Assembly (NCBI RefSeq): GCF_040515995.1
Contig: NZ_CP159485.1
Location: 1,302,001-1,366,000 of the forward strand
Length of the DNA stretch: 64,000 nt
Reading direction: 5' to 3'
Source of the DNA: Proteinivorax hydrogeniformans
Lineage (GTDB): Bacteria; Bacillota; Proteinivoracia; Proteinivoracales; Proteinivoracaceae
Each line of letters starts with the position of its first letter. Within the stretch, counting starts at the first letter, position 1. Shown one piece after another: positions 56,179 through 64,000 of the stretch. The position numbers and the translations under genes are program-made. The notes under the pieces are model-generated. The model saw only the letters and a program-made list of their open reading frames with translations. It was not told where the DNA came from and did no database searches.

Positions 56179-57417
56179 ATGATAAAAATTCAAAAATACG
56201 GTGGAACTTCTGTTGCTTTTGCTGATCAGCGAAGAAAAATTGCTAAAAGAATTGTAGAAAATATAAATAAAGAACCGCAGCAAAAAATAGTGGTTGTTGT
56301 CTCTGCTATGGGAAGAAAAGGTTCTCCCTATGCAACTGATACTTTGCTTAGCTTAATACAAGACTATTCTAATATTTCAAACTCTAAGGTAGACCAGTTA
56401 ATGTCTTGTGGCGAAGCTATTTCGGCAGTTATGCTTGCAGCTGAAATAGAGTCTTTAGGACAGGAATGTGAGCTGCTTTCAGGCTGGAATGTAGGGATAA
56501 TAACCGACGATAATTTTACTGATGCTAATATCTTAGGCGTTGATACTAAAAATATCGAAAAAGCTTTTGAGCGCTCGCCTGTAGTTGTTGTTACAGGTTT
56601 TCAAGGGTTAGCTAAGTCAAATAAAATTACCACCTTAGGGCGAGGTGGAAGCGATACTACTGCTGTCGCTTTAGGCGCAGCTTTGAGGGCGGAGACTGTT
56701 GAAATATATACTGATGTAGACGGTGTGATGACAGCAGATCCAAAAGTTGTTACAAACCCTAGAAAAATTAAAGAAATAAGCTATGAAGAAATCTTTGAAA
56801 TGGCAAATGCAGGGGCAAAAGTAGTTCATCCTAGAGCTGTAGAACTAGCTCAAAGCTCTAGCTTACCTCTGCATATTAAGTCGAGCTCTGATGGAGAAGG
56901 CACTGTAATAAGAGATGCTAGAAGCATTGGGCCTATTAAAGAAAGAAATTTAATCACCGGCATAGCAGAGATAGGTAATCTTGTGCAGGTAAATGTGTTT
57001 TTTAGTAAGGAAGATAAAGAACTGGAACTGAAGCTTTTTAAACAAATAGCCAAAGCCGGTATAAGTATAGATTTGATAAACATAAGTCCATATACTAAAA
57101 CCTTTACAATAAAGTCACAAAGCAAGGAGAATTTAATTACTTTATTGGAGAGTTTAGATTTGCGTTACAGCTTGGAAGAGGATTGTACAAAAATCACAGT
57201 GGTAGGGGTAAAAATGCAGGGTAAGCCCGGTGTTTTATCTGAAGTTTTGGAACCATTATGCGCTGATAAAATTCCTATTTTACAGACGGCAGATTCTCAT
57301 ATAAACATTTCAATTTTGGTGAAAAGCTTTCACGCACGAAAGAGTGTAAGCTTACTGCATTCAGCTTTGATTGAAAACAACGTGGCACATCCTATGCAGC
57401 AAAAGGTAGACTTATAA
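56179..57417 (+). CDS. lysC: Aspartate kinase
   Basis: 412 residues. KYGGTSVAFADQRRKIAKR is the N-terminal kinase motif, then VVVVSAMGR, TTLGRGGSDTTAVALGA and EIYTDVDGVMTADPKVV. Two C-terminal ACT repeats are recognisable (about 260-330 and 335-412: VNVFFSKEDKELELKLFKQI and VVGVKMQGKPGVLSEVLEPL). It phosphorylates aspartate for lysine, threonine and methionine synthesis and for diaminopimelate. ACT domains imply feedback control. It has its own RBS and a strong terminator. Confidence 0.93.
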   Translation: MIKIQKYGGTSVAFADQRRKIAKRIVENINKEPQQKIVVVVSAMGRKGSPYATDTLLSLIQDYSNISNSKVDQLMSCGEAISAVMLAAEIESLGQECELLSGWNVGIITDDNFTDANILGVDTKNIEKAFERSPVVVVTGFQGLAKSNKITTLGRGGSDTTAVALGAALRAETVEIYTDVDGVMTADPKVVTNPRKIKEISYEEIFEMANAGAKVVHPRAVELAQSSSLPLHIKSSSDGEGTVIRDARSIGPIKERNLITGIAEIGNLVQVNVFFSKEDKELELKLFKQIAKAGISIDLINISPYTKTFTIKSQSKENLITLLESLDLRYSLEEDCTKITVVGVKMQGKPGVLSEVLEPLCADKIPILQTADSHINISILVKSFHARKSVSLLHSALIENNVAHPMQQKVDL

Positions 57418-57438
57418 TAACTAATAATATAGATGTAA

Positions 57439-57475
57439 AACAGCAAGTTTTTTAAAAAACTTGCTGTTTTTTTGT
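57439..57475 (+). terminator. Rho-independent terminator of lysC
   Basis: AACAGCAAGTTTTTT (57439-57453) is followed at once by its complement (57454-57468) and a T run. The apical A-T pairs would form the loop. Confidence 0.88.
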
Positions 57476-57621
57476 GCCAAGTTAATCTGGAGTGTCGAAA
57501 AAACACGACCGATTACGGTGTAGACCTATAATACAAAGTAAATCAAGAAAAAAGAGGAAAAGTGGTTGGAATTGGAAGGCTTTCTTTTTTAATGTTTTCT
57601 GATATTACTATCACGGGATAG

Positions 57622-57750
57622 TTGACAAGGCTATTACTAATGACTGTAATTATCATTTTCTCCTTAGGCGTTGCTATTGTGCCTATAGCGTTCTATAGTG
57701 GGGTTAAGGGTAATGAAGATTTATATGAAAAAATGCTAAAAAGTATCTAA
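57622..57750 (+). CDS. Small single-span membrane peptide (candidate)
   Basis: A 42-codon frame from TTG at 57622, directly after an in-frame TAG, or 36 codons from the ATG at 57640. It encodes a hydrophobic helix (LLLMTVIIIFSLGVAIVPI) and a charged end (YSGVKGNEDLYEKMLKSI). RBS matches are weak (CGGGA or AAGG). It lies between the lysC terminator and a bidirectional terminator, so it could be an independent small gene. It is tentative. Confidence 0.4.
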   Translation: MTRLLLMTVIIIFSLGVAIVPIAFYSGVKGNEDLYEKMLKSI

Positions 57751-57754
57751 TAAT

Positions 57755-57784
57755 AAAAGCCTAGCTGTAAATAGCTAGGCTTTT
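57755..57784. terminator. Bidirectional terminator
   Basis: AAAAGCCTAGCT (57755-57766) pairs with AGCTAGGCTTTT (57773-57784) with a 6-base loop. It serves the small + strand frame and the - strand chemoreceptor gene that ends at 57795. Confidence 0.82.
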
Positions 57785-57794
57785 TGCTTGTATA

Positions 57795-59597
57795 CTATAT
57801 TTGGTGTTTTTCTAAATCTTGCTTAAACTCACCAGTGAGTTTTTTAAACTCTTTGATATTTTGAGACATATCTTTTATTCTATCGGTGTACTGGTTTACA
57901 TTGGCCGAAACCTCTTGGCTAGACGCAGAGTTTTCTTCAGCTATGGCTGCAAGACTTTCAATTTTTTCGTATATATTTGAAATGGAGTCGGTTTCTAGTG
58001 TTAGCTGATCTATCATTTCGATAATTGCTTGTGTAACAGAGCTTATACTTTCGGTTGCCTTTTTATTTGAGTCAGCTACGCTATTTAGTTTTCCGCTTTC
58101 CTCTTTTAAAATCCCAAACTGAGATTCTATATCTTCTACTATGGCAAAAATTCTTTCGCTAAAGGTATTTAAGTTATCGTTAATGCTTAAAGCAGCTGAT
58201 TTTGATTCTTCCGCAAGTTTTCTAATTTCTTCTGCGACTACGGAAAAGCCTTTGCCTTGTTCTCCAGCTCTTGCTGCCTCGATGGATGCGTTAAGGGCTA
58301 AGAGGTTAGTTTGTTCTGAAATAGAGGTAACAGTTTCTACTATCTCTGTTATGTCACCGGCTTGTTGCTCGAGCTTATCACTATTTTCTTTTAACGTAGC
58401 AAACTGCGAAACTATTTTTTGGATGTTTTCTGTTGTGTTTACAACATCGTTATAACCTCTATTAATATCTTTAACTACGCCTTCAAGTAATTCTTTACTT
58501 TGATTTTCTTTGTCTACAATCTCTCTTAGAGAGACGATGTTATCGCTAAGAATTGCTACAGAGCTTTCAGTTTCTTCTGCCTGGTTGATTGCTCCTTCTG
58601 CTACTTGCTCTACGACATCCGAAATTTCCGAAGAAGTTTGGTCCATGTCATTAGAGATACCAGTTAAAGTGGAACCAAAACTATTCATTTCATCTGCTAT
58701 GCCTTTAAAACCTATTAAATCTTTTACTAAACTAACCTTATAATCATTTACCATTGTTTGTAGTTTTTCATGCTGATCACCAGTTTTTAGCTCCGTAGAA
58801 GTATAATAGTTTTTGTCGAGCATGCTATCTAGTGAGTTTATCACATCTTTTAATGGTCGATTCAGTAGCTTAGAGCTAGCCAAATTAATTATGAAAAAGG
58901 ATATAAGTAGCGAAGGAATAAATAGATTTTGAGGAAGTAATAGCTGCAAAGGATATGCTACTGCAGCTGTTACTGCAGTTGATAAAATAGCAGACTTTGC
59001 TTCGTAACTTTTGATAAATCCAAAGGAAAGTATTTTGTTTAAAGAGTATTTTTTTATATAGTGGATCTGCTCAGAGAAAGTTATTTTTATGGTTATGCTG
59101 TCTTCTTCTTTATTTTGAGTTTCTACCTCAATTGTTTCGTTGAAAAAATCTGATGCCCCTTTTATAAGACCGATAAAATAGTCAAACATTTTACGTTTAG
59201 ATATGTACTTAATTGTAGCTTGGTGTGAAGAAACTACCTCCATAATAAGGCGTGGTGGGGTAGCACCAGGCACTTTTTCTGTTATGATTGCATGGATATC
59301 ATCCATAGATCTTAAAAAAGAGTATAGGTTTTTTTGTTGAAAATAACTTGGATAGAGGTTAAAAAAGGAATTTATATTTTTTTGGCCTATTTCCTGCCAT
59401 ACTTGTCCTGTTGTTGTGTTTTGGTCTTTTGCTATGTACTCTATTATTTTATAGGGCACCTGTTCGTCAATGTCTTCGGTTGGTTTAATTATTTTATCTT
59501 TTTCCCAATTTACTTCCTTCATAGCCTTAGCTACTAGGGGTTCGCCATATAAATCTTTTGCTGAATTAAGCCATGCAGAAACAACTGTTCCTTTCAA
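57795..59597 (-). CDS. H-NOX heme-sensor methyl-accepting chemotaxis protein
   Basis: 600 residues, the only clear - strand gene. Residues 1-185 are an H-NOX domain: [10 protein letters not shown], proximal His102 in [18 protein letters not shown] and the Y131-S133-R135 motif (YISKR). W9, N74 and Y140, which in the Thermoanaerobacter Tar4 H-NOX form the oxygen hydrogen-bond network, are at the same positions. Two membrane helices follow (about 205-250), then a HAMP-like linker and the signalling domain with the hairpin tip [20 protein letters not shown] and [20 protein letters not shown]. It should report gas ligands to CheA. The start is TTG (59595-59597) with GAGGTGG upstream. Confidence 0.92.
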   Translation of the reverse strand: MKGTVVSAWLNSAKDLYGEPLVAKAMKEVNWEKDKIIKPTEDIDEQVPYKIIEYIAKDQNTTTGQVWQEIGQKNINSFFNLYPSYFQQKNLYSFLRSMDDIHAIITEKVPGATPPRLIMEVVSSHQATIKYISKRKMFDYFIGLIKGASDFFNETIEVETQNKEEDSITIKITFSEQIHYIKKYSLNKILSFGFIKSYEAKSAILSTAVTAAVAYPLQLLLPQNLFIPSLLISFFIINLASSKLLNRPLKDVINSLDSMLDKNYYTSTELKTGDQHEKLQTMVNDYKVSLVKDLIGFKGIADEMNSFGSTLTGISNDMDQTSSEISDVVEQVAEGAINQAEETESSVAILSDNIVSLREIVDKENQSKELLEGVVKDINRGYNDVVNTTENIQKIVSQFATLKENSDKLEQQAGDITEIVETVTSISEQTNLLALNASIEAARAGEQGKGFSVVAEEIRKLAEESKSAALSINDNLNTFSERIFAIVEDIESQFGILKEESGKLNSVADSNKKATESISSVTQAIIEMIDQLTLETDSISNIYEKIESLAAIAEENSASSQEVSANVNQYTDRIKDMSQNIKEFKKLTGEFKQDLEKHQI

Positions 59598-59796
59598 CTT
59601 TAGACCACCTCATTTTCTTGTAATTGTTATTATTAACATTAATTACTATTATAATATATTAGACTGAATTCGACAATGGGATTTAGAAAGAAACGGTTAT
59701 GTGTATATACATATCAAATAAATATAATGAAAAAACAGGGATTTGTTGAATTTTGGCGAATTTTTTATTATAGCAAGTAGCTAGGAGGTGGAAAGC

Positions 59797-61302
59797 TTGC
59801 TGGACTCGATCAGAGGATTTACCACACAACTCTTATTAAATAGCAAAAAAGGTGATAATCTTCAACTTAAAGTTGGAGAGAAGGTAAAAGCTAAAATAAT
59901 GAAGGTGTATGCCCAAGGAGTTACCCTGAAATTACAAGGGAAGCTATTAACGGCAAATACTAAGACTATAGATGTGCCTCTTAGGGAGGGGAGCGAACAG
60001 TATTTTATATATTCTGGGCTGAATAAATCCGGTGAGATGATTTTAAAGCCGGCAGAAAGTGAAAAGAGCGAGCATCAGGTTAAGCAAGCGCTAGACAGGG
60101 TGTTAACTGAGCTAAACTTACCTAAGTCCGAGCAGGGCAGAGAAATAGTTAAAAAGATGATGGAGCTTAAAGTAAATTTAGATAAAGGAGATATACAAAA
60201 GATAAATAACCTTTTGCCACCTAAAGAGAACAACAAAGAGGTTATTCATCGTTTGGTTTCTTTATTAAAAGTGGGTGCCAGTCTTTCTAAAGAAAATGTT
60301 CAAACAATGAGGTCGGATGTAGGCGCTACTGTGAAGGAGGAATTAATAAATTTGCAGCAACATGCTGACAAATTTGTTAAAAGCAGCTCGCCTAGTTTAC
60401 GCCAATTAGGAGCAGAGATAAATAGCTTTATCCAAAGCAACAAAGTTTCTTTAGATACTACTTACGGGATAGATAATTCAGTTAAAGAAGTTTTAACTGA
60501 GCCTAAAGCACAAAATATCTTTAAACTACTAAGTAGTGCCGTTAATGCTAAACAGCAGCCTAGCACCAATGCACTGCCCAATAGTAATGAAGCTCCTTTA
60601 ATTACAGAACAGGCATTTACAAAATCCCAGCCGGCACAGCCTTTAAAGTTAGTGACAGGGTTTGAGTTATTAAAAAATCTGGTTCTTGAGCCAAATTTAA
60701 CGGGCCAAGATGAGAAGATAAACAGTAATCTTTTAAAAAATTTACAGATAAATGAAAATGTAGAACAGACAGGGGAAAAGATCACTAAAGGGGAGAACCT
60801 TTCACCTAACCTTCGAGAAGAAGGAGGGGAGATAGTCCGGTCTTTGGTAAATATCTCTCGATCCTTTGCGGCAATGGAAGCTCAGCAACTAGCGACATTT
60901 AACGCTAGTTCATCAACTCAAAACTATATGCTTACTTTTGATGTGCCAATCGAGCATAAGAGCGAACTACATATGGCGAATATCAGCGTAAAAAAAGAAG
61001 GCAAAACAAGCAAAGACAAGTCCGAATCAGGAAGAACTTTTGTTACTGTAAATGTTCAAACTAAAAATATCGGAACTGTAGTATCAAAGCTGGATATAAA
61101 GGATAAGAACCTTAGCTGTGTTTTTGAAGTGGAAAATGAAAAAACTATTATGCTTTTAAAACCGGAGCTTAATAGGTTAGAAAATGTTCTTGAGCAAGAG
61201 TTTAAAGTTTTAAACTTAGATGTTAAATTAAAAGAAGAGCAAGATGTTGAATATAGTAAAAGCCAGGATCTAAGCATAAATAAGCTGGATATAAGAGTGT
61301 AG
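59797..61302 (+). CDS. YlqG-like / flagellar hook-length-control-like protein
   Basis: 501 residues from the TTG at 59797; AGGAGG (59783-59788) overlaps an upstream GTG. No signal peptide. The N-terminal part (LQLKVGEKVKAKIMKVYAQ, GVTLKLQGKLL) looks like a small beta domain; the middle is helical and low in complexity. The C-terminal part resembles the FliK C-terminal domain: LTFDVPIEHKSELHMANISV, NIGTVVSKLDIKDKNLSCVF. A FlhB C-terminal-like protein follows directly, as ylqH follows ylqG in Bacillus. This pairing suggests an export-apparatus-related role, unproven. Confidence 0.68.
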   Translation: MLDSIRGFTTQLLLNSKKGDNLQLKVGEKVKAKIMKVYAQGVTLKLQGKLLTANTKTIDVPLREGSEQYFIYSGLNKSGEMILKPAESEKSEHQVKQALDRVLTELNLPKSEQGREIVKKMMELKVNLDKGDIQKINNLLPPKENNKEVIHRLVSLLKVGASLSKENVQTMRSDVGATVKEELINLQQHADKFVKSSSPSLRQLGAEINSFIQSNKVSLDTTYGIDNSVKEVLTEPKAQNIFKLLSSAVNAKQQPSTNALPNSNEAPLITEQAFTKSQPAQPLKLVTGFELLKNLVLEPNLTGQDEKINSNLLKNLQINENVEQTGEKITKGENLSPNLREEGGEIVRSLVNISRSFAAMEAQQLATFNASSSTQNYMLTFDVPIEHKSELHMANISVKKEGKTSKDKSESGRTFVTVNVQTKNIGTVVSKLDIKDKNLSCVFEVENEKTIMLLKPELNRLENVLEQEFKVLNLDVKLKEEQDVEYSKSQDLSINKLDIRV

Positions 61303-61311
61303 GTGAGAAGA

Positions 61312-61584
61312 ATGGCTGATGAAGAATTTAAGCAAACAAAAGCAGTGGCACTTAAATATCAGAAAGAGAAAAAAGCACCCCCAGAGGTTGTGGCAAAGGG
61401 GAGAGGGGCTGTAGCTGAAAAAATTCAAAACTTAGCAAAGGAAAATGACGTGCCCCTATATAATGATAAAAATCTTGTGGAGCAGCTCATAAGACTAGAG
61501 GTAGCGGAAAATATACCCCCAGAGCTTTATAAGGCTGTAGCTGAGGTGTTGGTGTTTGTTTACTCTTTGGACAGAAGGAACTAG
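61312..61584 (+). CDS. FlhB C-terminal-like protein (YlqH type)
   Basis: 90 residues from the ATG at 61312 (AGGTGAG site; a GTG at 61303 touches the previous stop). AVALKYQKEKKAPPEVVAKG, AEKIQNLAKENDVPLYNDKN and VEQLIRLEVAENIPPELYKAVAEVL match the cytoplasmic switch domain of FlhB. In FlhB the domain begins with the self-cleaving NPTH; here the corresponding residues are KQTK, so autocleavage is not expected. Membrane segments are absent. It probably cooperates with the YlqG-like protein encoded 10 bases upstream. Confidence 0.85.
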   Translation: MADEEFKQTKAVALKYQKEKKAPPEVVAKGRGAVAEKIQNLAKENDVPLYNDKNLVEQLIRLEVAENIPPELYKAVAEVLVFVYSLDRRN

Positions 61585-63057
61585 TTGGATAGGAGTTCAA
61601 GGGCGAATTTACAATTTACAATTTAGCTAGTGGTAATTAGTAATATGAGGTCGGAGGTTGGTAGCTTAATTCAAAACCACCAAATCTTTAATTGGCCACG
61701 GTGGCTGTGGTTGTTTTTGGTGGTCATTACCATTATGGTTAGCCATTCTGAGGGGTTGACACAGAGGTCAACTCCTACCTCTTCGAGGGGATAGGGCATC
61801 AAAATCATAAAAACCTAGTTGGCCACGGTAAAGATAACGAAATAAGTTACATGAGTAGTGGTAATAAGTAGTATGATGTCTGATGTTGGCAACAATTTAT
61901 CACAACATAAGGGGGGGAAATCCACCGCAGAGACACCCAAAAAGTCATCCTGAGGCATGCCGAAGGATCTTGCCCACAAGGGCACAGGACCCAAAAAACG
62001 AACCCCAGCTTCATTTTTCACTTTCTACTTTCCACTTCATCAACGATAAAACCAAAACCCTAATTGGCCACGGTAAAGATTACGAAATTAGTTACATGCT
62101 TGGTCCAAACTCGTTCATTTATGGTGGTCATTTTTGGAAAGACCCGGTTTTAGATAAAAAAACTTAATGATGTAAAAGTATCCTCTCTTAAAAAAACTAT
62201 TTTCAGACCCAGTAGAATTATCAAATTTATGGGGTTATCCATCTTCGGGACAGAGGGGACAGGTACGACTGTCCCATTGGGAATCGATGGTACAGCATAC
62301 CAGTCCCCCTTGTCCCTTGTGCAAGTTTATAGCATGCCGTTTGGCCCAGCAGAATAAGCAAGTTTATACGTTTTCGTGGCCAGTTGGTTTTTTATTGGCT
62401 TTAACAGGATTAAGTGCAAAGCCCTAATTGCCCACTGCTGTAGTTGTTTTTTTTGGTCATTACCATAATGGCTAGCCATTTGTTGATGGGTTGACACAGA
62501 GGTCAACCCCTACCTCTTTGAGGGGTAGCTTTAAAATTTTAAAAGCTTAGTTGGACAGTTGGTCAGTGGTCAGGAGATCAAGGGCGGTTTGTTCTGTCTG
62601 GCAGAATTTGTTTTTGCTATCTACTAACTACTATCTACTATCTACTACCTGCTAATCCTTATTGGCCACGGTAAACATCACGAAATAAGCTACATACTGG
62701 GTCCAAGCCCATTCATTTATGGTATCCATATTGGGAAGGCCCTGTAAGACACACTGGCTATGTGAGCCACCATAACCAAATAGGGAGCTCACATTAATTG
62801 ATAAAGTCATCCTGAGGTGCGCCGAAGGATCTAGCTCATAAGAGCGCAGGACCGACACAACGGACTCTACCTTCCACTTTCCACCTTCCACTTTCAACCT
62901 GGAGTGGGGGAGGTTGCTCAATTTCCCAACTTTTTCTGATTTTTGCAGGTATTTTGTTTCGTTTGTGGAAATATTATAAAGAGAGTTTTTATATTAATTT
63001 TATAGCTTTACTGTTATAAAGATGGTAGGCTAAAATAAAAAATAGGGGGTAAGTATT
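61585..63057. repeat. Mosaic repeat block 8
   Basis: AATTTAC microsatellite near 61605. Alpha head joined to gamma at 61692-61795, alpha head 61821, epsilon 61943-62000, and alpha from 62064 with beta ending 62387, interrupted by delta at 62228-62325. Then gamma 62450-62525, zeta 62555-62655, alpha from 62662 with its long tail, and epsilon 62806-62860. The last 100 bases are a unique AT-rich leader of the peptidase gene. No gene within. Confidence 0.78.
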
Positions 63058-64000
63058 TTGGAATTACTTAAAAGGCTGACTGAAGCTAATGGTACACCAG
63101 GCAGAGAAGAGCGGATAAGAAAGATAGTTATTGAGGAAATGGAAGGCTTGATGGATGAAATTAGCGTAGATGCTATGGGAAATGTTATCGGCGTTAAAAA
63201 AGGAAGCGGAAGCAAAAAGGTTATGCTATGTGGACATATGGATGAAATTGGCTTTATCGTATCTCACATAGATGACAAAGGATTTTTACGCTTAAATCCT
63301 GTGGGAGGTTTTGACCCTCGTACGCTTGTAGCTCAAAGAGTTAATGTACATGGTAGAGAAGATCTTAAAGGTGTATTGATGCCTGGCATTAAACCAGCTC
63401 ACTTAATGACTCCTGAAGAGGCTAAAAGAACTTTAAGAGTTCAGGACTTTTTTGTTGATTTAGGTAGGAGTAAAGAAGAGGTAGAAAAGCTTGTTAGAAT
63501 TGGTGATTTTGTAACTTTAGACAGAAACTTCGAGGAAATAGGTGACAATATTTCTGCTAAGGCTTTAGATGATAGAGCAGGGGTTTATATTATGCTTGAA
63601 GCTGTTAAAAAGTTAAAAGATCATGATGTGGACATTTATGCTGTAGCTACTGTACAAGAAGAGCAAGGGCTACGTGGAGCTACCACAGGTGCGTATGGTG
63701 TTAGACCAGATATCGGCCTTGCATTGGACGTTACTATCGCTGGTGATGTTCCTGGTGGCTCTCCTGATTCTGTAGTTACTAAGCTAGGTGAAGGAGCTGC
63801 CATTAAGCTGATGGACTCTGCTTCTATCTCCAATTATAAATTGGTAGACTTTATGAGAGATATAGCGGAAGATAACGATATAAAATATCAAATGGAGATT
63901 CTTCCAAGAGGTGGAACTGATGCAGGCGCAATAGAGCGCTCTCACACAGGGTGTCCTGTTGTAAGTTTGTCCCTTCCTACACGCTATGTTCATAGTAATG
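63058..64000 (+). CDS. M42-family metallopeptidase (cut by window end)
   Basis: About 314 residues are visible and the frame is open at the window end. TTG start at 63058 after AGGGGG (63044-63049). LTEANGTPGREERIRKIV is the family start. Metal ligands appear in order: His and Asp in CGHMDEIGF, Asp in AKALDDRAGVY, the Glu pair in VQEEQGLRG, Asp in GLALDVTIAGD and the last His in PTRYVHS. PHP-like GGTDAGAIERSHTG is also typical. These cocatalytic aminopeptidases (FrvX/YsdC type) trim peptides in the cytoplasm. A short C-terminal part is missing. Confidence 0.92.
   Translation, partial: MELLKRLTEANGTPGREERIRKIVIEEMEGLMDEISVDAMGNVIGVKKGSGSKKVMLCGHMDEIGFIVSHIDDKGFLRLNPVGGFDPRTLVAQRVNVHGREDLKGVLMPGIKPAHLMTPEEAKRTLRVQDFFVDLGRSKEEVEKLVRIGDFVTLDRNFEEIGDNISAKALDDRAGVYIMLEAVKKLKDHDVDIYAVATVQEEQGLRGATTGAYGVRPDIGLALDVTIAGDVPGGSPDSVVTKLGEGAAIKLMDSASISNYKLVDFMRDIAEDNDIKYQMEILPRGGTDAGAIERSHTGCPVVSLSLPTRYVHSN

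Noticed and set aside
61883-62167. 94-residue open frame inside repeat block 8
   Set aside because: Composed of epsilon and alpha repeats; no RBS and no protein-like conservation.

Overview
The window is AT-rich, low-GC Gram-positive DNA. Nearly every gene lies on the + strand behind an AGGAGG-type ribosome binding site, and TTG or GTG starts are frequent. Teichoic-acid-type export and polymerase genes, MurJ, a YlqG/YlqH pair, a SEC-C protein and an H-NOX chemoreceptor of the obligate-anaerobe type point to an anaerobic Firmicute of the class Clostridia. A teichuronopeptide-like wall locus hints at an alkaliphile, but that is inference. No rRNA, tRNA or CRISPR array was seen.

Region 1 (1-14.6 kb) is a surface-polysaccharide locus. 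It has a Wzx-type flippase (cut by the window edge), a WbqC-family protein and an ATP-grasp ligase. These are followed by a tight operon of small-acid enzymes: MmgE/PrpD, aldo-keto reductase, phosphonopyruvate-decarboxylase-like TPP enzyme, an unidentified probable TIM-barrel protein, a CitE/HpcH-type C-C lyase and a two-subunit Fe-S hydro-lyase. Then come a DegT aminotransferase, RmlA, RmlB and a UDP-GlcNAc 2-epimerase. RmlA and RmlB without RmlC/RmlD, next to an aminotransferase, suggest a dTDP-4-amino-4,6-dideoxy sugar. The acid operon may make an unusual acyl group for it.

Region 2 (14.6-23.1 kb) holds transposase debris, an IS110-family element with a probable bridge RNA, a shortened metallophosphoesterase, UDP-glucose dehydrogenase, GalU, a dGTPase, a small unknown gene and a frameshifted lipoprotein pseudogene.

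Region 3 (23.2-40.8 kb) is a wall-polymer locus. It encodes an ABC-2 permease, an ATPase with two nucleotide-binding domains in one chain, a nucleotidyltransferase, three proteins that combine acylphosphatase-like and ATP-grasp domains (two are 940-950-residue tandem paralogues), two CDP-glycerol glycerophosphotransferase-family proteins and a TupA-like ATP-grasp. A dockerin-bearing glucosaminidase and a UDP-glucuronate 4-epimerase follow. Together they suggest a teichoic/teichuronic polymer carrying peptide or amino-acid substituents. The multidomain acylphosphatase/ATP-grasp proteins are the most unusual part of the window.

Region 4 (40.8-64 kb) contains ordinary chromosomal genes (SEC-C protein, glnA, DnaJ-domain protein, DUF2500, phosphoglucomutase, PAP2 phosphatase, VanZ, MurJ, aspartate kinase, H-NOX chemoreceptor, YlqG/YlqH, M42 peptidase). 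Many gaps between them are filled by a mosaic of interspersed repeats. The repeat modules recur in a fixed order, part of the mosaic looks like a MITE with imperfect inverted ends, and a second repeat family is nested inside one copy.
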